From: an uncultured Amylibacter sp. | Lineage (GTDB): Bacteria > Pseudomonadota > Alphaproteobacteria > Rhodobacterales > Rhodobacteraceae | Length of the DNA stretch: 64,000 bases | Direction of reading: 5' to 3' | NCBI GenBank assembly: GCA_959347345.1 | Contig: OY365738.1 | Location: forward strand, 1,426,001 to 1,490,000 | In this document: in pieces, positions 54,254 through 63,663 of the stretch | How the letters are laid out: the number at the start of each line of letters is the position of its first letter | How positions within the stretch are numbered: the first letter of the stretch is position 1 | Notes under the pieces: generated by a model | What the model was told of the DNA's origin: nothing | What the model saw: the letters and a program-made list of their open reading frames with translations, nothing else | Databases searched by the model: none | Position numbers and translations under genes: made by a program

Positions 54254-56176
54254 TTGTCCAACAACCGTAAAATCATCCTTTATGTCATCGCCTTTTTCCT
54301 GCTAATGGGGCTGTTTAATTTATTCAGCAACCGCACGGAGGGCAACACCCAAACGCTGGAATATTCACGCCTTATCCAAATGGTTGATGGCGGGGAAATC
54401 CAATCCGCCGATATCAGCGGGGAAACCGTCACCACCACCGATACCCAAGGCGTACGCTACACCACAATAAAACCCGAAGACAACGGCGAGTTGCTACGCC
54501 ACATGATAGAGGCAGAAGTCACCGTCACAGGCGAATCGCAAAAAGAGGGGTTTTTAGGCTCCATCCTGCGTTATCTTTTGCCGTTCATTCTGCTGATTGG
54601 CATTTGGATATTCCTAATGAACCGTATGCAAGGCGGGGGCGGGGGGGCTATGTCCTTTGGCAAATCAAAGGCGCGGTTGTTAAACCAAAACGAAGACCGC
54701 AAAACCTTTGACGATGTCGCGGGGATTGATGAAGCGAAAGAAGAACTGCAAGAAATCGTGGATTTCCTGCGTGACCCGAATAAATTTTCACGCCTAGGCG
54801 GGCAAATCCCCAAAGGGGCGTTGCTGATTGGCCCCCCTGGGACGGGCAAAACCCTGCTGGCACGGGCTATCGCGGGCGAGGCAGGTGTGCCGTTCTTTAC
54901 CATTTCAGGCTCTGACTTCGTGGAAATGTTTGTCGGTGTGGGTGCCAGTCGCGTCCGCGATATGTTTGAACAGGCCAAGAAAAACGCGCCCTGCATCGTT
55001 TTTATTGATGAAATAGACGCGGTTGGTCGTCATCGCGGTGCCGGTCATGGCGGTGGCAATGACGAACGCGAACAAACCCTAAACCAATTGCTGGTTGAAA
55101 TGGACGGCTTTTCCACCAACGAGGGTGTGATTTTACTGGCGGCAACAAACCGCCCCGATGTGCTTGATCCTGCGTTAAAACGCCCGGGCAGGTTTGATCG
55201 CCAAGTCCATGTGCCAAACCCCGATATCAAAGGGCGAGAGAAGATTTTAAAGGTGCATGCCCGCAAAACTCCGCTTGCCCCGAATGTCGATTTGCGGATT
55301 ATCGCGCGGGGTACGCCCGGATTTACGGGCGCGGATTTGGCGAATTTGGTGAATGAAGCCGCCCTGACCGCCGCCCGTGGTGGCAAAAACGCGTTGACTA
55401 TGGATGATTTTGAATTCGCCAAGGATAAAATTATGATGGGGGCAGAGCGGCGATCTATGGTACGCACCCGCGAACAGTTGGAGAAAACCGCGTATCACGA
55501 GGCTGGGCATGCGATTGTCGGCATGACTTTAGAGGAATGCGATCCCGTCTATAAAGCCACGATTATAGCCCGTGGTGGAGCCTTGGGCATGGTCATGGCC
55601 TTGCCAGAAAACGACCAGCTTAACATGCATAAACGCCAGTGCGAGCATCGTATTGCCATGACTATGGCGGGCAAAGCGGCGGAAATTATTAAATACGGGG
55701 CGGAAAATGTCACTAATGGGCCTTCGGGCGATATTCAGCAGGCTTCGGCTTTGGCGCGGGCGATGGTGATGCGTTGGGGGATGTCGGATAAGGTGGGCGA
55801 TATTGATTATCAGGCCGCGCACGAGGGGTATAGCGGCAGTAATGTCGGCGGGTTTTCTATATCTGCCACGACTAAGGAATTGATTGAAACTGAGGTGAAA
55901 ACGATTATTGACACGGGCTATCAAACCGCGGTGAAGATTATTAAAAAACGCAAGGCGGATTTTGAGCGGTTGGCAAAGGGGTTATTAGAGTATGAAACTT
56001 TGACGGGGGATGAGCTGCAAAAAGTGATTGATGGTAAGCCGTTGGATATGGATGATGATCCTGACGGTGGCTCTGCGCCGTCGTTATCGGCAATTCCTAA
56101 GACGGCGAAAAAGGTGAAGCCGAAAGCCAAACCCACTGGGAAAGGTACGGGGTTAAAACCGAAACCGACGGGTTAG
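54254..56176 (+). CDS. ftsH: ATP-dependent zinc metalloprotease FtsH
   Basis: Hexameric inner-membrane AAA+ protease that degrades membrane and regulatory proteins. 640 aa. TTG start with AAGGA 7 bases upstream. Two membrane segments ([18 protein letters not shown], and [18 protein letters not shown] at about 100) enclose a periplasmic domain. Walker [17 protein letters not shown], Walker [16 protein letters not shown], second region of homology [20 protein letters not shown], protease zinc site [11 protein letters not shown]. The tail is Lys/Pro rich. Its TAG stop starts a heptamer array. Confidence 0.97.
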   Translation: MSNNRKIILYVIAFFLLMGLFNLFSNRTEGNTQTLEYSRLIQMVDGGEIQSADISGETVTTTDTQGVRYTTIKPEDNGELLRHMIEAEVTVTGESQKEGFLGSILRYLLPFILLIGIWIFLMNRMQGGGGGAMSFGKSKARLLNQNEDRKTFDDVAGIDEAKEELQEIVDFLRDPNKFSRLGGQIPKGALLIGPPGTGKTLLARAIAGEAGVPFFTISGSDFVEMFVGVGASRVRDMFEQAKKNAPCIVFIDEIDAVGRHRGAGHGGGNDEREQTLNQLLVEMDGFSTNEGVILLAATNRPDVLDPALKRPGRFDRQVHVPNPDIKGREKILKVHARKTPLAPNVDLRIIARGTPGFTGADLANLVNEAALTAARGGKNALTMDDFEFAKDKIMMGAERRSMVRTREQLEKTAYHEAGHAIVGMTLEECDPVYKATIIARGGALGMVMALPENDQLNMHKRQCEHRIAMTMAGKAAEIIKYGAENVTNGPSGDIQQASALARAMVMRWGMSDKVGDIDYQAAHEGYSGSNVGGFSISATTKELIETEVKTIIDTGYQTAVKIIKKRKADFERLAKGLLEYETLTGDELQKVIDGKPLDMDDDPDGGSAPSLSAIPKTAKKVKPKAKPTGKGTGLKPKPTG

Positions 56177-56206
56177 TGATTAACGATTAGTGATTAGTGA
56201 TTAGTG
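56176..56206 (+). repeat. Heptanucleotide array at the ftsH 3' end
   Basis: The ftsH stop TAG is part of TTAGTGATTAACGATTAGTG and continues with two more TTAGTGA units. Stops appear in all three frames within 21 bases. Confidence 0.85.
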
Positions 56207-56212
56207 ATTTTT

Positions 56213-56290
56213 GCCCTTCGGGTCTGCGTCATCCCTTTGGGATGCCCCCACGGGCACGCCCGCTTACTCTTACGAGTAAGCGGGCGTGCC
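56213..56290. repeat. Solo repeat end and perfect 17 bp inverted repeat
   Basis: 56213-56232 matches the outer end of the 6.2 kb element (GCCCTTCGGGTCTGCGTCAT). Then 56253-56269 and 56274-56290 form a perfect 17 bp stem (GGCACGCCCGCTTACTC and its complement) with a 4-base loop. Confidence 0.75.
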
Positions 56291-56294
56291 ACGG

Positions 56295-56326
56295 ATTACA
56301 CCTGATAGGGTGTAATACCATTTTTT
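56295..56326 (+). terminator. Intrinsic terminator downstream of ftsH
   Basis: ATTACACC/GGTGTAAT 8 bp stem with loop TGATAG, then ACCATTTTTT. It ends 14 bases before the convergent small gene. Confidence 0.7.
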
Positions 56327-56339
56327 AGCAAAACAATAA

Positions 56340-56552
56340 TTAACCCGTATGGCATGTTCTTGAACAATGATAACATCCATTTGATTGTGGATAAATCCTT
56401 TTTGCTGCAGTAACCGCGGGACCACATGAGTTAAAGCTACCCAAAGGTCTACGGTTTGCTGGATCAGGAAGATGACTACACGTTTCTAAATTATGAACCT
56501 CGTGATCACCGCTTGTGGTTTGAGCTATTTTATTTACACAGTAATTTGCCAT
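56340..56552 (-). CDS. Small Cys/His-rich protein of unknown function
   Basis: 70 aa from the ATG at 56552, which has a perfect AAAGGAGGT ribosome site; an upstream in-frame ATG is unlikely. The sequence MANYCVNKIAQTTSGDHEVH, then LETCSHLPDPANRRPLGSF, and the end QSNGCYHCSRTCHT resemble a widespread short bacterial family without known role. Its Cys and His residues (C5, H18, H20, C25, H27 and the C-terminal CYHC/CH) could bind a metal. No signal peptide. Confidence 0.82.
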   Translation of the reverse strand: MANYCVNKIAQTTSGDHEVHNLETCSHLPDPANRRPLGSFNSCGPAVTAAKRIYPQSNGCYHCSRTCHTG

Positions 56553-56719
56553 TTTTATTTCACCTCCTTTCTTCGTTAAAGGCATATATGAAACTTAACA
56601 TAATATATTTTATATCAAGTTGCAAGCCCATTAACGAACAATTAATAACTTTTTTCGCATTGACACTATTATTTTTGTTTTATATGAATAGGGCATAACT
56701 TAAAGCAGGAGTCTATCTT

Positions 56720-57550
56720 ATGAAAAAAACAATCTTATCCCTTATTATTATACAGCTTGCGGTATTTCCGTCAGTGGCATTCGCGACTTGTACCCATGCC
56801 GTTGGCGATGTCGTCAAGATGATTTCCCCTATGGCAGTTGCAGAGCAAATGTCTGGGTATGCGCTAGTGAAAGATGAATTTGAAACAACTGAAGAATTTA
56901 ACGCACGGAAAAAAACGCCAAATGGAACAATGATAGTTGAAGCCACCTACTCCCCAAAATATGTAAATTATGATGCCGACAATGAAAGATTTTTAGTTGA
57001 AGTGTTTGCTTGGTCGAATGTTAATGGACGGTTTGAAGATTCTGTACCATCTGTTAGCAGTTTTGATTTTGGTAATTTGCATGCTATTGGTTTGCATATA
57101 GAAGAAAACGCAATTGGCTCATATCCAGCCTCTAATGCCTATGGTAAAGAGGTTGAAGTGGTGAAATCTATACTAAGTGTTCATGGTATTTTTGATAGAA
57201 AAGGAAAAAAAGATTATAGTAATCAAGAGACTCTAGCGACGGAAAACAAAACTTGGGCGTTTGATTTTAAAGCGAGCAGTATTTATTCAGATGGACCTAA
57301 AAGGAACGCAGGAATTTTTTTACCAACACCAAGAGCGCAAGCAAAAATATTAAAAACTGATATGCAAATTGGGATTGAATTTACCCCAAAAGAACCTTTT
57401 CTTTTTCAAGGAGAAAAACACCTTAAACCTACCATAGATAGACCCAGAGATACAGTTATAAAAACCAGTTCAATTGTCGGTGACATTAAATGTGCGATTA
57501 TTACAGACGCAAAAGGTACTGTTCTTAAAGTCGTTGAAACTGCCTATTGA
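56720..57550 (+). CDS. Secreted protein of unknown function
   Basis: 276 aa, AGGAG upstream. A clear signal peptide (KKTILSLIIIQLAVFPSVAFA) sends it to the periplasm. Mature protein has a DEFETTEEFNARKKTPNGTM segment seen in several uncharacterised marine proteins, and looks beta-rich. Only two cysteines follow the signal (in CTHAVGD and DIKCAII), so one disulfide is possible. A/T-rich codon use unlike the housekeeping neighbours suggests transfer. Function not recognised. Confidence 0.8.
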   Translation: MKKTILSLIIIQLAVFPSVAFATCTHAVGDVVKMISPMAVAEQMSGYALVKDEFETTEEFNARKKTPNGTMIVEATYSPKYVNYDADNERFLVEVFAWSNVNGRFEDSVPSVSSFDFGNLHAIGLHIEENAIGSYPASNAYGKEVEVVKSILSVHGIFDRKGKKDYSNQETLATENKTWAFDFKASSIYSDGPKRNAGIFLPTPRAQAKILKTDMQIGIEFTPKEPFLFQGEKHLKPTIDRPRDTVIKTSSIVGDIKCAIITDAKGTVLKVVETAY

Positions 57551-57560
57551 GGCTTACCCA

Positions 57561-57588
57561 CACTAATCACTAATCACTAATCACTAAA
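57561..57588 (+). repeat. Heptanucleotide array upstream of the lipoprotein gene
   Basis: CACTAATCACTAATCACTAA plus one unit, ending 7 bases before the predicted -35 box. Confidence 0.85.
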
Positions 57589-57595
57589 AACTCAC

Positions 57596-57624
57596 TTGAA
57601 CTTTCCCCCGTTTCATCATAATAT
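57596..57624 (+). promoter_or_regulatory. Predicted promoter of the lipoprotein gene
   Basis: TTGAAC, 17 bp spacer beginning TTTCCCCC, then TAATAT. Same layout as carB, accD and puuE. Confidence 0.6.
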
Positions 57625-57677
57625 CCCTAAACAGGTGCATCCACCGCACCCTAACACTGCAAAAAGGGAACATCGCT

Positions 57678-57947
57678 ATGACCACAAAAACTCTCGCCTC
57701 CGCCCTCATAATAACGGCCTTAACAGCCTGCACCATTGAACCGCCCGAACAAACCATGGCGCGTTTCATTGAACAATGCGCGATTTACGGCTACGCCGAA
57801 AACACCCCCGAAATCACGCTTTGCGCCGAAAACGAACGCCGTTTGGAATATAAAGAAACGCTCGACCGCCTAAATGCACTGTCTCACACCAGAATAAACA
57901 CAACCTGCGCGACCATCGGCAATACCGCAGACTGCGCTGGGTTTTAA
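57678..57947 (+). CDS. Small lipoprotein of unknown function
   Basis: 89 aa, AAGGGA upstream. Signal peptide with lipobox ITALTAC, so lipid-anchored, probably in the outer membrane. The mature part is mostly helical with charged residues (ENERRLEYKETLDRLNAL) and four further cysteines, two near the end (TTCATIGNTADCAGF). No family recognised. Confidence 0.75.
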   Translation: MTTKTLASALIITALTACTIEPPEQTMARFIEQCAIYGYAENTPEITLCAENERRLEYKETLDRLNALSHTRINTTCATIGNTADCAGF

Positions 57948-58010
57948 TCCACAGCCCAATCCTATCTGCCGTTTTTTAACGATTCATTAACAAAATGGGT
58001 CGGTTTCCCA

Positions 58011-58039
58011 CTGGCAAAATCGCAAAAAATCCATATAAT
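58011..58039 (+). promoter_or_regulatory. Predicted promoter of fhs-folD-rmuC
   Basis: CTGGCA, 17 bp spacer, perfect TATAAT, 57 bases before the fhs ATG. Confidence 0.6.
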
Positions 58040-58095
58040 GCGCCCGAGTGCTCCGTTAAAAGCATAACCCCAAAACGAACACAAAAGGAAACAAT

Positions 58096-59772
58096 ATGAC
58101 CCACAAAACCGACATCCAAATCGCCCGCGAAGCCAAGAAAATCCCGATTCAAGAGGTCGGGGCGAAGCTGAACATCCCCACCGAACACCTGCTGCCCTTT
58201 GGCCATGATAAGGCGAAAGTCAGCGCGGAATTCATCAAAGCCCAAAAAACCAAAAAAGACGGTCGCCTGATTTTGGTCACCGCGATTAACCCAACCCCCG
58301 CGGGTGAGGGTAAAACGACCACGACCGTGGGACTCGCCGATGGGCTGAACGCGCTGGGGCATAACGCCGCGATTTGCATCCGCGAAGCCTCGCTTGGTCC
58401 GTGTTTTGGGATGAAGGGCGGGGCGGCTGGCGGTGGCTATGCCCAAGTTGTCCCAATGGAGGATATGAACCTGCATTTCACTGGCGATTTCCACGCTATC
58501 ACCTCTGCCCATAACCTGCTGGCGGCGATGATTGATAACCATATTTATTGGGGGAATGATTTAAAAATAGACCAACGGCGCGTCGTTTGGCGACGTGTTG
58601 TTGATATGAATGACCGTGCCTTGCGCGATATTGTGACCTCGCTGGGCGGGGTGACGAACGGCTTTCCGCGTCAATCTGGGTTTGATATTACCGTAGCCTC
58701 TGAAATCATGGCGATTTTGTGCCTTGCCAACGATATTACCGATTTGGAAAAACGGCTGGGTGATATTATCGTAGCCTATCGGCGCGACCGTAGTCCGGTT
58801 TATTGCCGTGATATTAAGGCGGACGGCGCGATGACGGTTCTGCTGAAACAGGCTATGCAGCCCAATCTGGTGCAGACCTTGGAAAACAACCCCGCCTTTG
58901 TTCATGGCGGACCTTTTGCCAATATCGCCCATGGTTGTAATTCCGTTATTGCCACGAAAACCGCCTTGAAACTGGCGGATTATGTGGTGACGGAGGCTGG
59001 CTTTGGCGCGGATTTGGGGGCAGAGAAATTCCTGAATATCAAATGCCGTAAGGCGGGTCTCAGCCCCAGCGTGGTTGTTTTGGTCGCCACGATTCGCGCG
59101 ATGAAAATGAATGGCGGGGTGGCAAAGGCTGACCTTGCCCCCGAAAATGTCGCGGCGGTAAAGGAAGGCTGTTCCAATCTCGGTCGTCATATTGAAAACC
59201 TGAAACTATTCGGCGTGCCTGTTATTGTGGCGATTAACCACTTTGTCACGGATACAGATGCCGAGGTGAAGGCGATTCAAGACTACGCCAAAACCCAAGG
59301 GGTGGAGGCTGTTTTGTCTAAACATTGGGAGCATGGGTCAAAAGGCTCTGCCGATTTGGCAAAGAAAGTCGCCCATATTGCCGATTCGGATATCGCTAAT
59401 TTCTCGCCGATTTACCCTGATAAAATGCCTTTGACGCAAAAGATTGAAACCGTGGCAAAACGGATTTATCGTGCGGACGAAGTTTTGATGGATTCCAAAA
59501 TCCGCGACCAATTAAAGCAATGGGAAGACCAAGGTTTCGGTCATCTGCCTGTTTGTATGGCAAAAACTCAGTATTCTTTCACCACCGATCCGAACCGCCG
59601 TGGTGCGCCAACGGGGCATAGTCTGCCCGTGCGTGAAGTCCGCCTATCCGCAGGTGCCGGTTTTATCGTGGTGATTTGTGGTGAGATTATGACAATGCCT
59701 GGCTTGCCTCGCGTACCGTCGGCAGAGGCGATTTGCATTAACAAAGACGGTGTCATTGACGGGTTGTTTTAG
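58096..59772 (+). CDS. fhs: Formate-tetrahydrofolate ligase
   Basis: ATP-dependent formation of 10-formyl-THF from formate. 558 aa, full length. P-loop [59 protein letters not shown] and [20 protein letters not shown] are family signatures. Directly joined to folD (stop followed at once by ATG), forming a one-carbon pair. Confidence 0.97.
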   Translation: MTHKTDIQIAREAKKIPIQEVGAKLNIPTEHLLPFGHDKAKVSAEFIKAQKTKKDGRLILVTAINPTPAGEGKTTTTVGLADGLNALGHNAAICIREASLGPCFGMKGGAAGGGYAQVVPMEDMNLHFTGDFHAITSAHNLLAAMIDNHIYWGNDLKIDQRRVVWRRVVDMNDRALRDIVTSLGGVTNGFPRQSGFDITVASEIMAILCLANDITDLEKRLGDIIVAYRRDRSPVYCRDIKADGAMTVLLKQAMQPNLVQTLENNPAFVHGGPFANIAHGCNSVIATKTALKLADYVVTEAGFGADLGAEKFLNIKCRKAGLSPSVVVLVATIRAMKMNGGVAKADLAPENVAAVKEGCSNLGRHIENLKLFGVPVIVAINHFVTDTDAEVKAIQDYAKTQGVEAVLSKHWEHGSKGSADLAKKVAHIADSDIANFSPIYPDKMPLTQKIETVAKRIYRADEVLMDSKIRDQLKQWEDQGFGHLPVCMAKTQYSFTTDPNRRGAPTGHSLPVREVRLSAGAGFIVVICGEIMTMPGLPRVPSAEAICINKDGVIDGLF

Positions 59773-60678
59773 ATGTCCAATGATGCGATAATAATTGATG
59801 GCAAAGCCTTTGCCGCCACCGTGCGTGAAAAGGTCAAAGCCTATGTGACGCAGATAATCGCGGATGGCGGGGCGATTCCCGGATTGGCGGTTGTTTTGGT
59901 TGGCGAAGACCCTGCCTCGGCGGTTTATGTTCGCAATAAACACGCCGCGACGGTTGAAGTTGGGATGAACAGTTTTGAACATAAACTGCCCGTGGATACC
60001 GCCGAGTCCGATTTGCTCGCGTTAATAAATCAGTTAAACAATGACCCTGCCGTGCATGGGATTTTGTGCCAGTTGCCCCTGCCAAAGCATCTGAACGAAG
60101 ACCTTGTTATCAACGCCATTGCCCCGCATAAAGATGTTGACGGCTTTCATATTTCCAATGTTGGGATGCTGGCGACTGGGCAGAAATCCATGGTGCCTTG
60201 CACGCCTTTGGGCTGTTTGATGATGCTGCGCGATCATTACGGCGATTTGTCGGGCTTGAATGCTGTGGTTGTGGGGCGTTCTAATATAGTCGGCAAACCG
60301 ATGGCAAACCTGTTATTGCGCGATAGTTGCACGGTGACAATCGCCCATAGCCGCACGAAAGATATTGAAAAAATCACTCGCGCCGCCGATATTGTGGTGG
60401 CCGCTGTCGGGCGGGCGCAGATGATTAACGCCGATTGGATTGGAGCGGGTGCGACCGTGATTGATGTTGGCATTAACCGTATTCCGCATCCCGAAAAGGA
60501 CGGTAAATTTATGCTGGTTGGGGATGTTGATTTTGCCTCTGCTGGGAAAAACGCGGGCGCGATTACTCCCGTTCCGGGTGGGGTTGGCCCTATGACGATA
60601 GCCTGTTTGCTGTCCAATACCCTGACCGCGTTTTGCCGAGCATCGGGGCTGGATGACCCCAAGGGATTGACCGCCTAA
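59773..60678 (+). CDS. folD: Bifunctional methylene-THF dehydrogenase/methenyl-THF cyclohydrolase
   Basis: Interconverts 5,10-methylene-, methenyl- and 10-formyl-THF with NADP. 301 aa. Catalytic region [20 protein letters not shown] (Tyr and Lys), [20 protein letters not shown], the Rossmann segment [20 protein letters not shown] and the end [20 protein letters not shown]. With Fhs it links formate to the folate pool. Confidence 0.97.
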   Translation: MSNDAIIIDGKAFAATVREKVKAYVTQIIADGGAIPGLAVVLVGEDPASAVYVRNKHAATVEVGMNSFEHKLPVDTAESDLLALINQLNNDPAVHGILCQLPLPKHLNEDLVINAIAPHKDVDGFHISNVGMLATGQKSMVPCTPLGCLMMLRDHYGDLSGLNAVVVGRSNIVGKPMANLLLRDSCTVTIAHSRTKDIEKITRAADIVVAAVGRAQMINADWIGAGATVIDVGINRIPHPEKDGKFMLVGDVDFASAGKNAGAITPVPGGVGPMTIACLLSNTLTAFCRASGLDDPKGLTA

Positions 60679-60720
60679 ACCCGCTTGCATTTTTGTGGCG
60701 TTTGGGGTTAGAGTGTCGTT

Positions 60721-62076
60721 ATGGATTTTCTTACTATCATTTTTATTGCTTTAGGTGTTGGCATAGCTGGCGCGGGTTTTGGGTTTTTTCTAGCGAAAGG
60801 ACGCAAGCCGAACGCTGGTGCGGATACGGGTGCGGATGAGCAAAAAACTATCCTAGAAACGCAAAACAATGAGCTTAAAACCCAACTTACAGAAGCAAAA
60901 AATCGCGCCGATAAACTGCAAGAAAATCTATCAATAACCCAGCAGCAAAACGCCACTCTTCACGCAGAAAAAACCCACGCAGAAACGCAATTGGTAGAGC
61001 ATAAAAATAATGTAGCCCAAATGGGTGTGCAGTTTGAAAATGTTGCAAACAAAATATTGGAAGAGAAAAATAAAAAATTTAACGAGCAATCGCAAAAAGA
61101 TATTACCAATCTTTTGACTCCGTTCAAAGACCAATTCCAGCAATTCCAAACCGTGGTGAAAGATTCTTTCGGCACACAAGCGAAAGAACAATTCGCCCTG
61201 AAAGAAGAAATAAAACGGGTGGTGGAAGTGCATGAAAGCATGACCTTACAAACTCGCGGATTGACCGATGCCCTGAAGGGCGATTCGAAAACCCAAGGCA
61301 ACTGGGGCGAAGTCATGTTGGAAAAAATCCTTGATGATTCGGGCTTGCGCAAGGGGCAGGATTATATCGTGCAAGGCGCGGGTATGGGATTAAAAGAATC
61401 TGAAACGGGCAAATCCCAACGTCCCGATGTTGTGATTCACCTGCCCGATAATAAACATGTGATTATTGATTCAAAGGTTTCATTGACGCATTATGAGGGG
61501 TTTTGCTCGGCGGAAACCGCAGAAGAAAAATCCCAATATCTGGCGCAGTTTTTGCGCTCTGTCAAAAAGCATGTCACCGATTTACAAGACCGAGGTTATG
61601 AACATATTGATAAGCTGGAATCACCTGATTTTGTCTTGATGTTTATGCCGATAGAGGGTGCTTACGCCCTTGCTGTGCAGAGCGATACTGAATTGCATCG
61701 CTATGCGTGGGATAAGAAAATCGTCATCGTTTGTCCCTCCACTTTGTTTGCGACTTTGAAAACCATTGCCTCTATTTGGCGGCTGGAATTGCAGAATAAA
61801 CACGCGGTGGAAATCGCGAGGCAGGGGGGCGAATTATACGATAAAGTCGTGGGGTTTATTGAAGATATGGACGCGATTGGCAACCAGCTTGGCAAAGTGC
61901 AAAAGACCTATGACGGCGCGATGAATAAATTATCCACGGGGCGGGGGAATATAATTGGCAAGACCGAAAAATTAAAAACCCTTGGGGCGAAGGCAAAGAA
62001 ATCTATGCCAACAGAATTTTTAAATGATGAAAATGGAGCGGTGGCGGACTTGCCCCAGCCCGACCCCGAACACTAA
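60721..62076 (+). CDS. rmuC: DNA recombination protein RmuC
   Basis: 451 aa. One N-terminal membrane segment (LTIIFIALGVGIAGAGFGFF), a coiled coil from about residue 40 to 130, then the PD-(D/E)XK nuclease-like core with TQGNWGEVMLEKILDDSGLR, RPDVVIHLPDNKHVIIDSKV (the Asp and DxK pair) and FVLMFMPIEGAYALAV. It limits inversions at short inverted repeats in E. coli, relevant to the many inverted repeats here. Confidence 0.93.
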   Translation: MDFLTIIFIALGVGIAGAGFGFFLAKGRKPNAGADTGADEQKTILETQNNELKTQLTEAKNRADKLQENLSITQQQNATLHAEKTHAETQLVEHKNNVAQMGVQFENVANKILEEKNKKFNEQSQKDITNLLTPFKDQFQQFQTVVKDSFGTQAKEQFALKEEIKRVVEVHESMTLQTRGLTDALKGDSKTQGNWGEVMLEKILDDSGLRKGQDYIVQGAGMGLKESETGKSQRPDVVIHLPDNKHVIIDSKVSLTHYEGFCSAETAEEKSQYLAQFLRSVKKHVTDLQDRGYEHIDKLESPDFVLMFMPIEGAYALAVQSDTELHRYAWDKKIVIVCPSTLFATLKTIASIWRLELQNKHAVEIARQGGELYDKVVGFIEDMDAIGNQLGKVQKTYDGAMNKLSTGRGNIIGKTEKLKTLGAKAKKSMPTEFLNDENGAVADLPQPDPEH

Positions 62077-62090
62077 ACTATTTTTTTTGA

Positions 62091-62112
62091 CGGGCAGGTT
62101 CAACTGCCCTTA
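62091..62112. repeat. Palindromic 22-mer shared with the 6.7 kb repeat mosaic
   Basis: CGGGCAGGTTCAACTGCCCT and two more bases form a 6 bp stem GGGCAG/CTGCCC. An identical copy lies at 6739-6760. It overlaps the mlaF stop codon, so it is a short mobile-looking palindrome at a gene end. Confidence 0.7.
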
Positions 62113-62856
62113 TCGAACCGATTCAATCGGCCCCTCAGCCGACCCCGATAAAAATTGTTCCAAATGCGCACTGCCAGAGTTTTCCAAATCCGCAACACCG
62201 CCGCTCCACTGCACCGCCCCCGCGTGTAGCATCGTCACCGAATCGGCAATCATGCGAACCGAGGACATATCATGGGTGATGGTTATCGCGGTCACCCCCA
62301 GCTCTGTCACCAATTCGCGAATCAGTTTATTTATCACGCCAGACATAATCGGGTCTAACCCCGTTGTCGGCTCGTCAAAAAATATAATTTTGGGATCGCT
62401 GGTAATCGCCCGTGCCAGCCCAACACGTTTTTGCATACCGCCCGATAATTCGGCAGGATACATATCGGCAACCTCGGCTCGCAACCCCACACGGCGTAGT
62501 TTTTCTATGGCGATATCTTTCGCCTCTGCCCGCGATTTTTTCCCCGCACCAGACAGCAGGCGAAACGCCACATTTTCCCAAACCAGCATGCTATCAAACA
62601 ATGCACCGCCCTGAAACAACATGCCAAATTGCGCCAAAAACGCATCGCGAGAGCCTCGCAAAACATCCGTGCCATTCACCAAAATCCGCCCTTGTTCGGG
62701 CTGTATCAATCCCAAAATACATTTTAATAAAACCGATTTGCCAGTGCCAGAGCCACCGATGACAACATGGCTTTCGCCCGTGGCAATCGATATATTAATC
62801 CCGCGCAAAACCGCGTTCGCGCCAAAAGATTTAGAGAGGTTTTCAATCTGTATCAT
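62110..62856 (-). CDS. mlaF: Mla-type phospholipid transport ABC ATPase
   Basis: ATPase of the MlaFEDB inner-membrane complex that maintains outer-membrane lipid asymmetry. 248 aa. Walker A VIGGSGTGKSVLLKCILGL, signature AELSGGMQKRVGLARAI, Walker B IIFFDEPTTGLDPIMSGV. Lies 9 bases after mlaE. mlaD is not found downstream; rmuC converges from the other side. Confidence 0.93.
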   Translation of the reverse strand: MIQIENLSKSFGANAVLRGINISIATGESHVVIGGSGTGKSVLLKCILGLIQPEQGRILVNGTDVLRGSRDAFLAQFGMLFQGGALFDSMLVWENVAFRLLSGAGKKSRAEAKDIAIEKLRRVGLRAEVADMYPAELSGGMQKRVGLARAITSDPKIIFFDEPTTGLDPIMSGVINKLIRELVTELGVTAITITHDMSSVRMIADSVTMLHAGAVQWSGGVADLENSGSAHLEQFLSGSAEGPIESVR

Positions 62857-62865
62857 CGCCCGCCC

Positions 62866-63648
62866 CTAGTTAAAAAACAAATCGGTCAATATATAATTGA
62901 CGGTTAAAATCATAATGGACGCGCCGACAACCGCACTGATAGTCGCACGCCCCACCCCCTGCGCCCCACGCCCAGAATGATAGCCATGATAGCACCCCAT
63001 CAGCGCGATAATAAAGCCAAACACGGCCGCTTTTACCAGCCCAGATATAACGTCAGAGGGTTCTAAAAAATCAAAAGTATTTTTTAAATAAGTCGCTTCA
63101 TTAAATCCCAACCGCCTTGTGCCGACCAAAAACCCGCCCATAATTCCGATAATATCACCGATAAAAACCAGCACGGGTAAAGACAAGGTCGCCGCCAGTA
63201 GCCTCGGCGCGACAAGGTATTTAAACGGATTTGTGGATAGGGTTGTCAGCGCGTCAATCTGTTCGGTCACACGCATTGTTCCCAGCTCTGCCGCGATGGA
63301 TGAGGACACGCGCCCCGCCACCATCAGCCCGCCAAGCACGGGTCCCAGCTCGCGCATCATACCAATGGCAACGATGGACGGCACAACCGATTCGGCATTA
63401 AACCGCGCCCCGCCCGCGTAGATTTGCAACGCCAGTGCAGCCCCTGTAAAGAACGCGGTGAGGCCCACGACAGGCAGGCTAAAGAATCCAATTTGCAGTA
63501 GTTGCGCAATAAAAGCACGCGGATAAAAAGGCGGTAAAATAATATGCACCACCCCGCGACACATGAATAAAAATATCGCACCAATCGTGTGAAACAGCGA
63601 TAAAACAGAACGCCCAATAGAGCCAAAAGTATTTAATATAAAAATCAT
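62866..63648 (-). CDS. mlaE: Mla-type phospholipid transport permease (MlaE family)
   Basis: Inner-membrane permease subunit, 260 aa, five to six membrane segments. Characteristic MlaE/Ttg2B blocks are LPVVGLTAFFTGAALALQIY, MMRELGPVLGGLMVAGRVSS with MRVTEQIDALTTLSTNPFKY, and SGRGAQGVGRATISAVV. Downstream of alr on the same strand (15 bp gap). Confidence 0.94.
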   Translation of the reverse strand: MIFILNTFGSIGRSVLSLFHTIGAIFLFMCRGVVHIILPPFYPRAFIAQLLQIGFFSLPVVGLTAFFTGAALALQIYAGGARFNAESVVPSIVAIGMMRELGPVLGGLMVAGRVSSSIAAELGTMRVTEQIDALTTLSTNPFKYLVAPRLLAATLSLPVLVFIGDIIGIMGGFLVGTRRLGFNEATYLKNTFDFLEPSDVISGLVKAAVFGFIIALMGCYHGYHSGRGAQGVGRATISAVVGASIMILTVNYILTDLFFN

Positions 63649-63663
63649 TTTATTGCTTATTTT

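Noticed and set aside
56380..56400. Second perfect TGTGGATAA DnaA-box-like sequence
   Set aside because: It lies inside the coding sequence of the 70 aa protein and is an isolated match, so probably chance.
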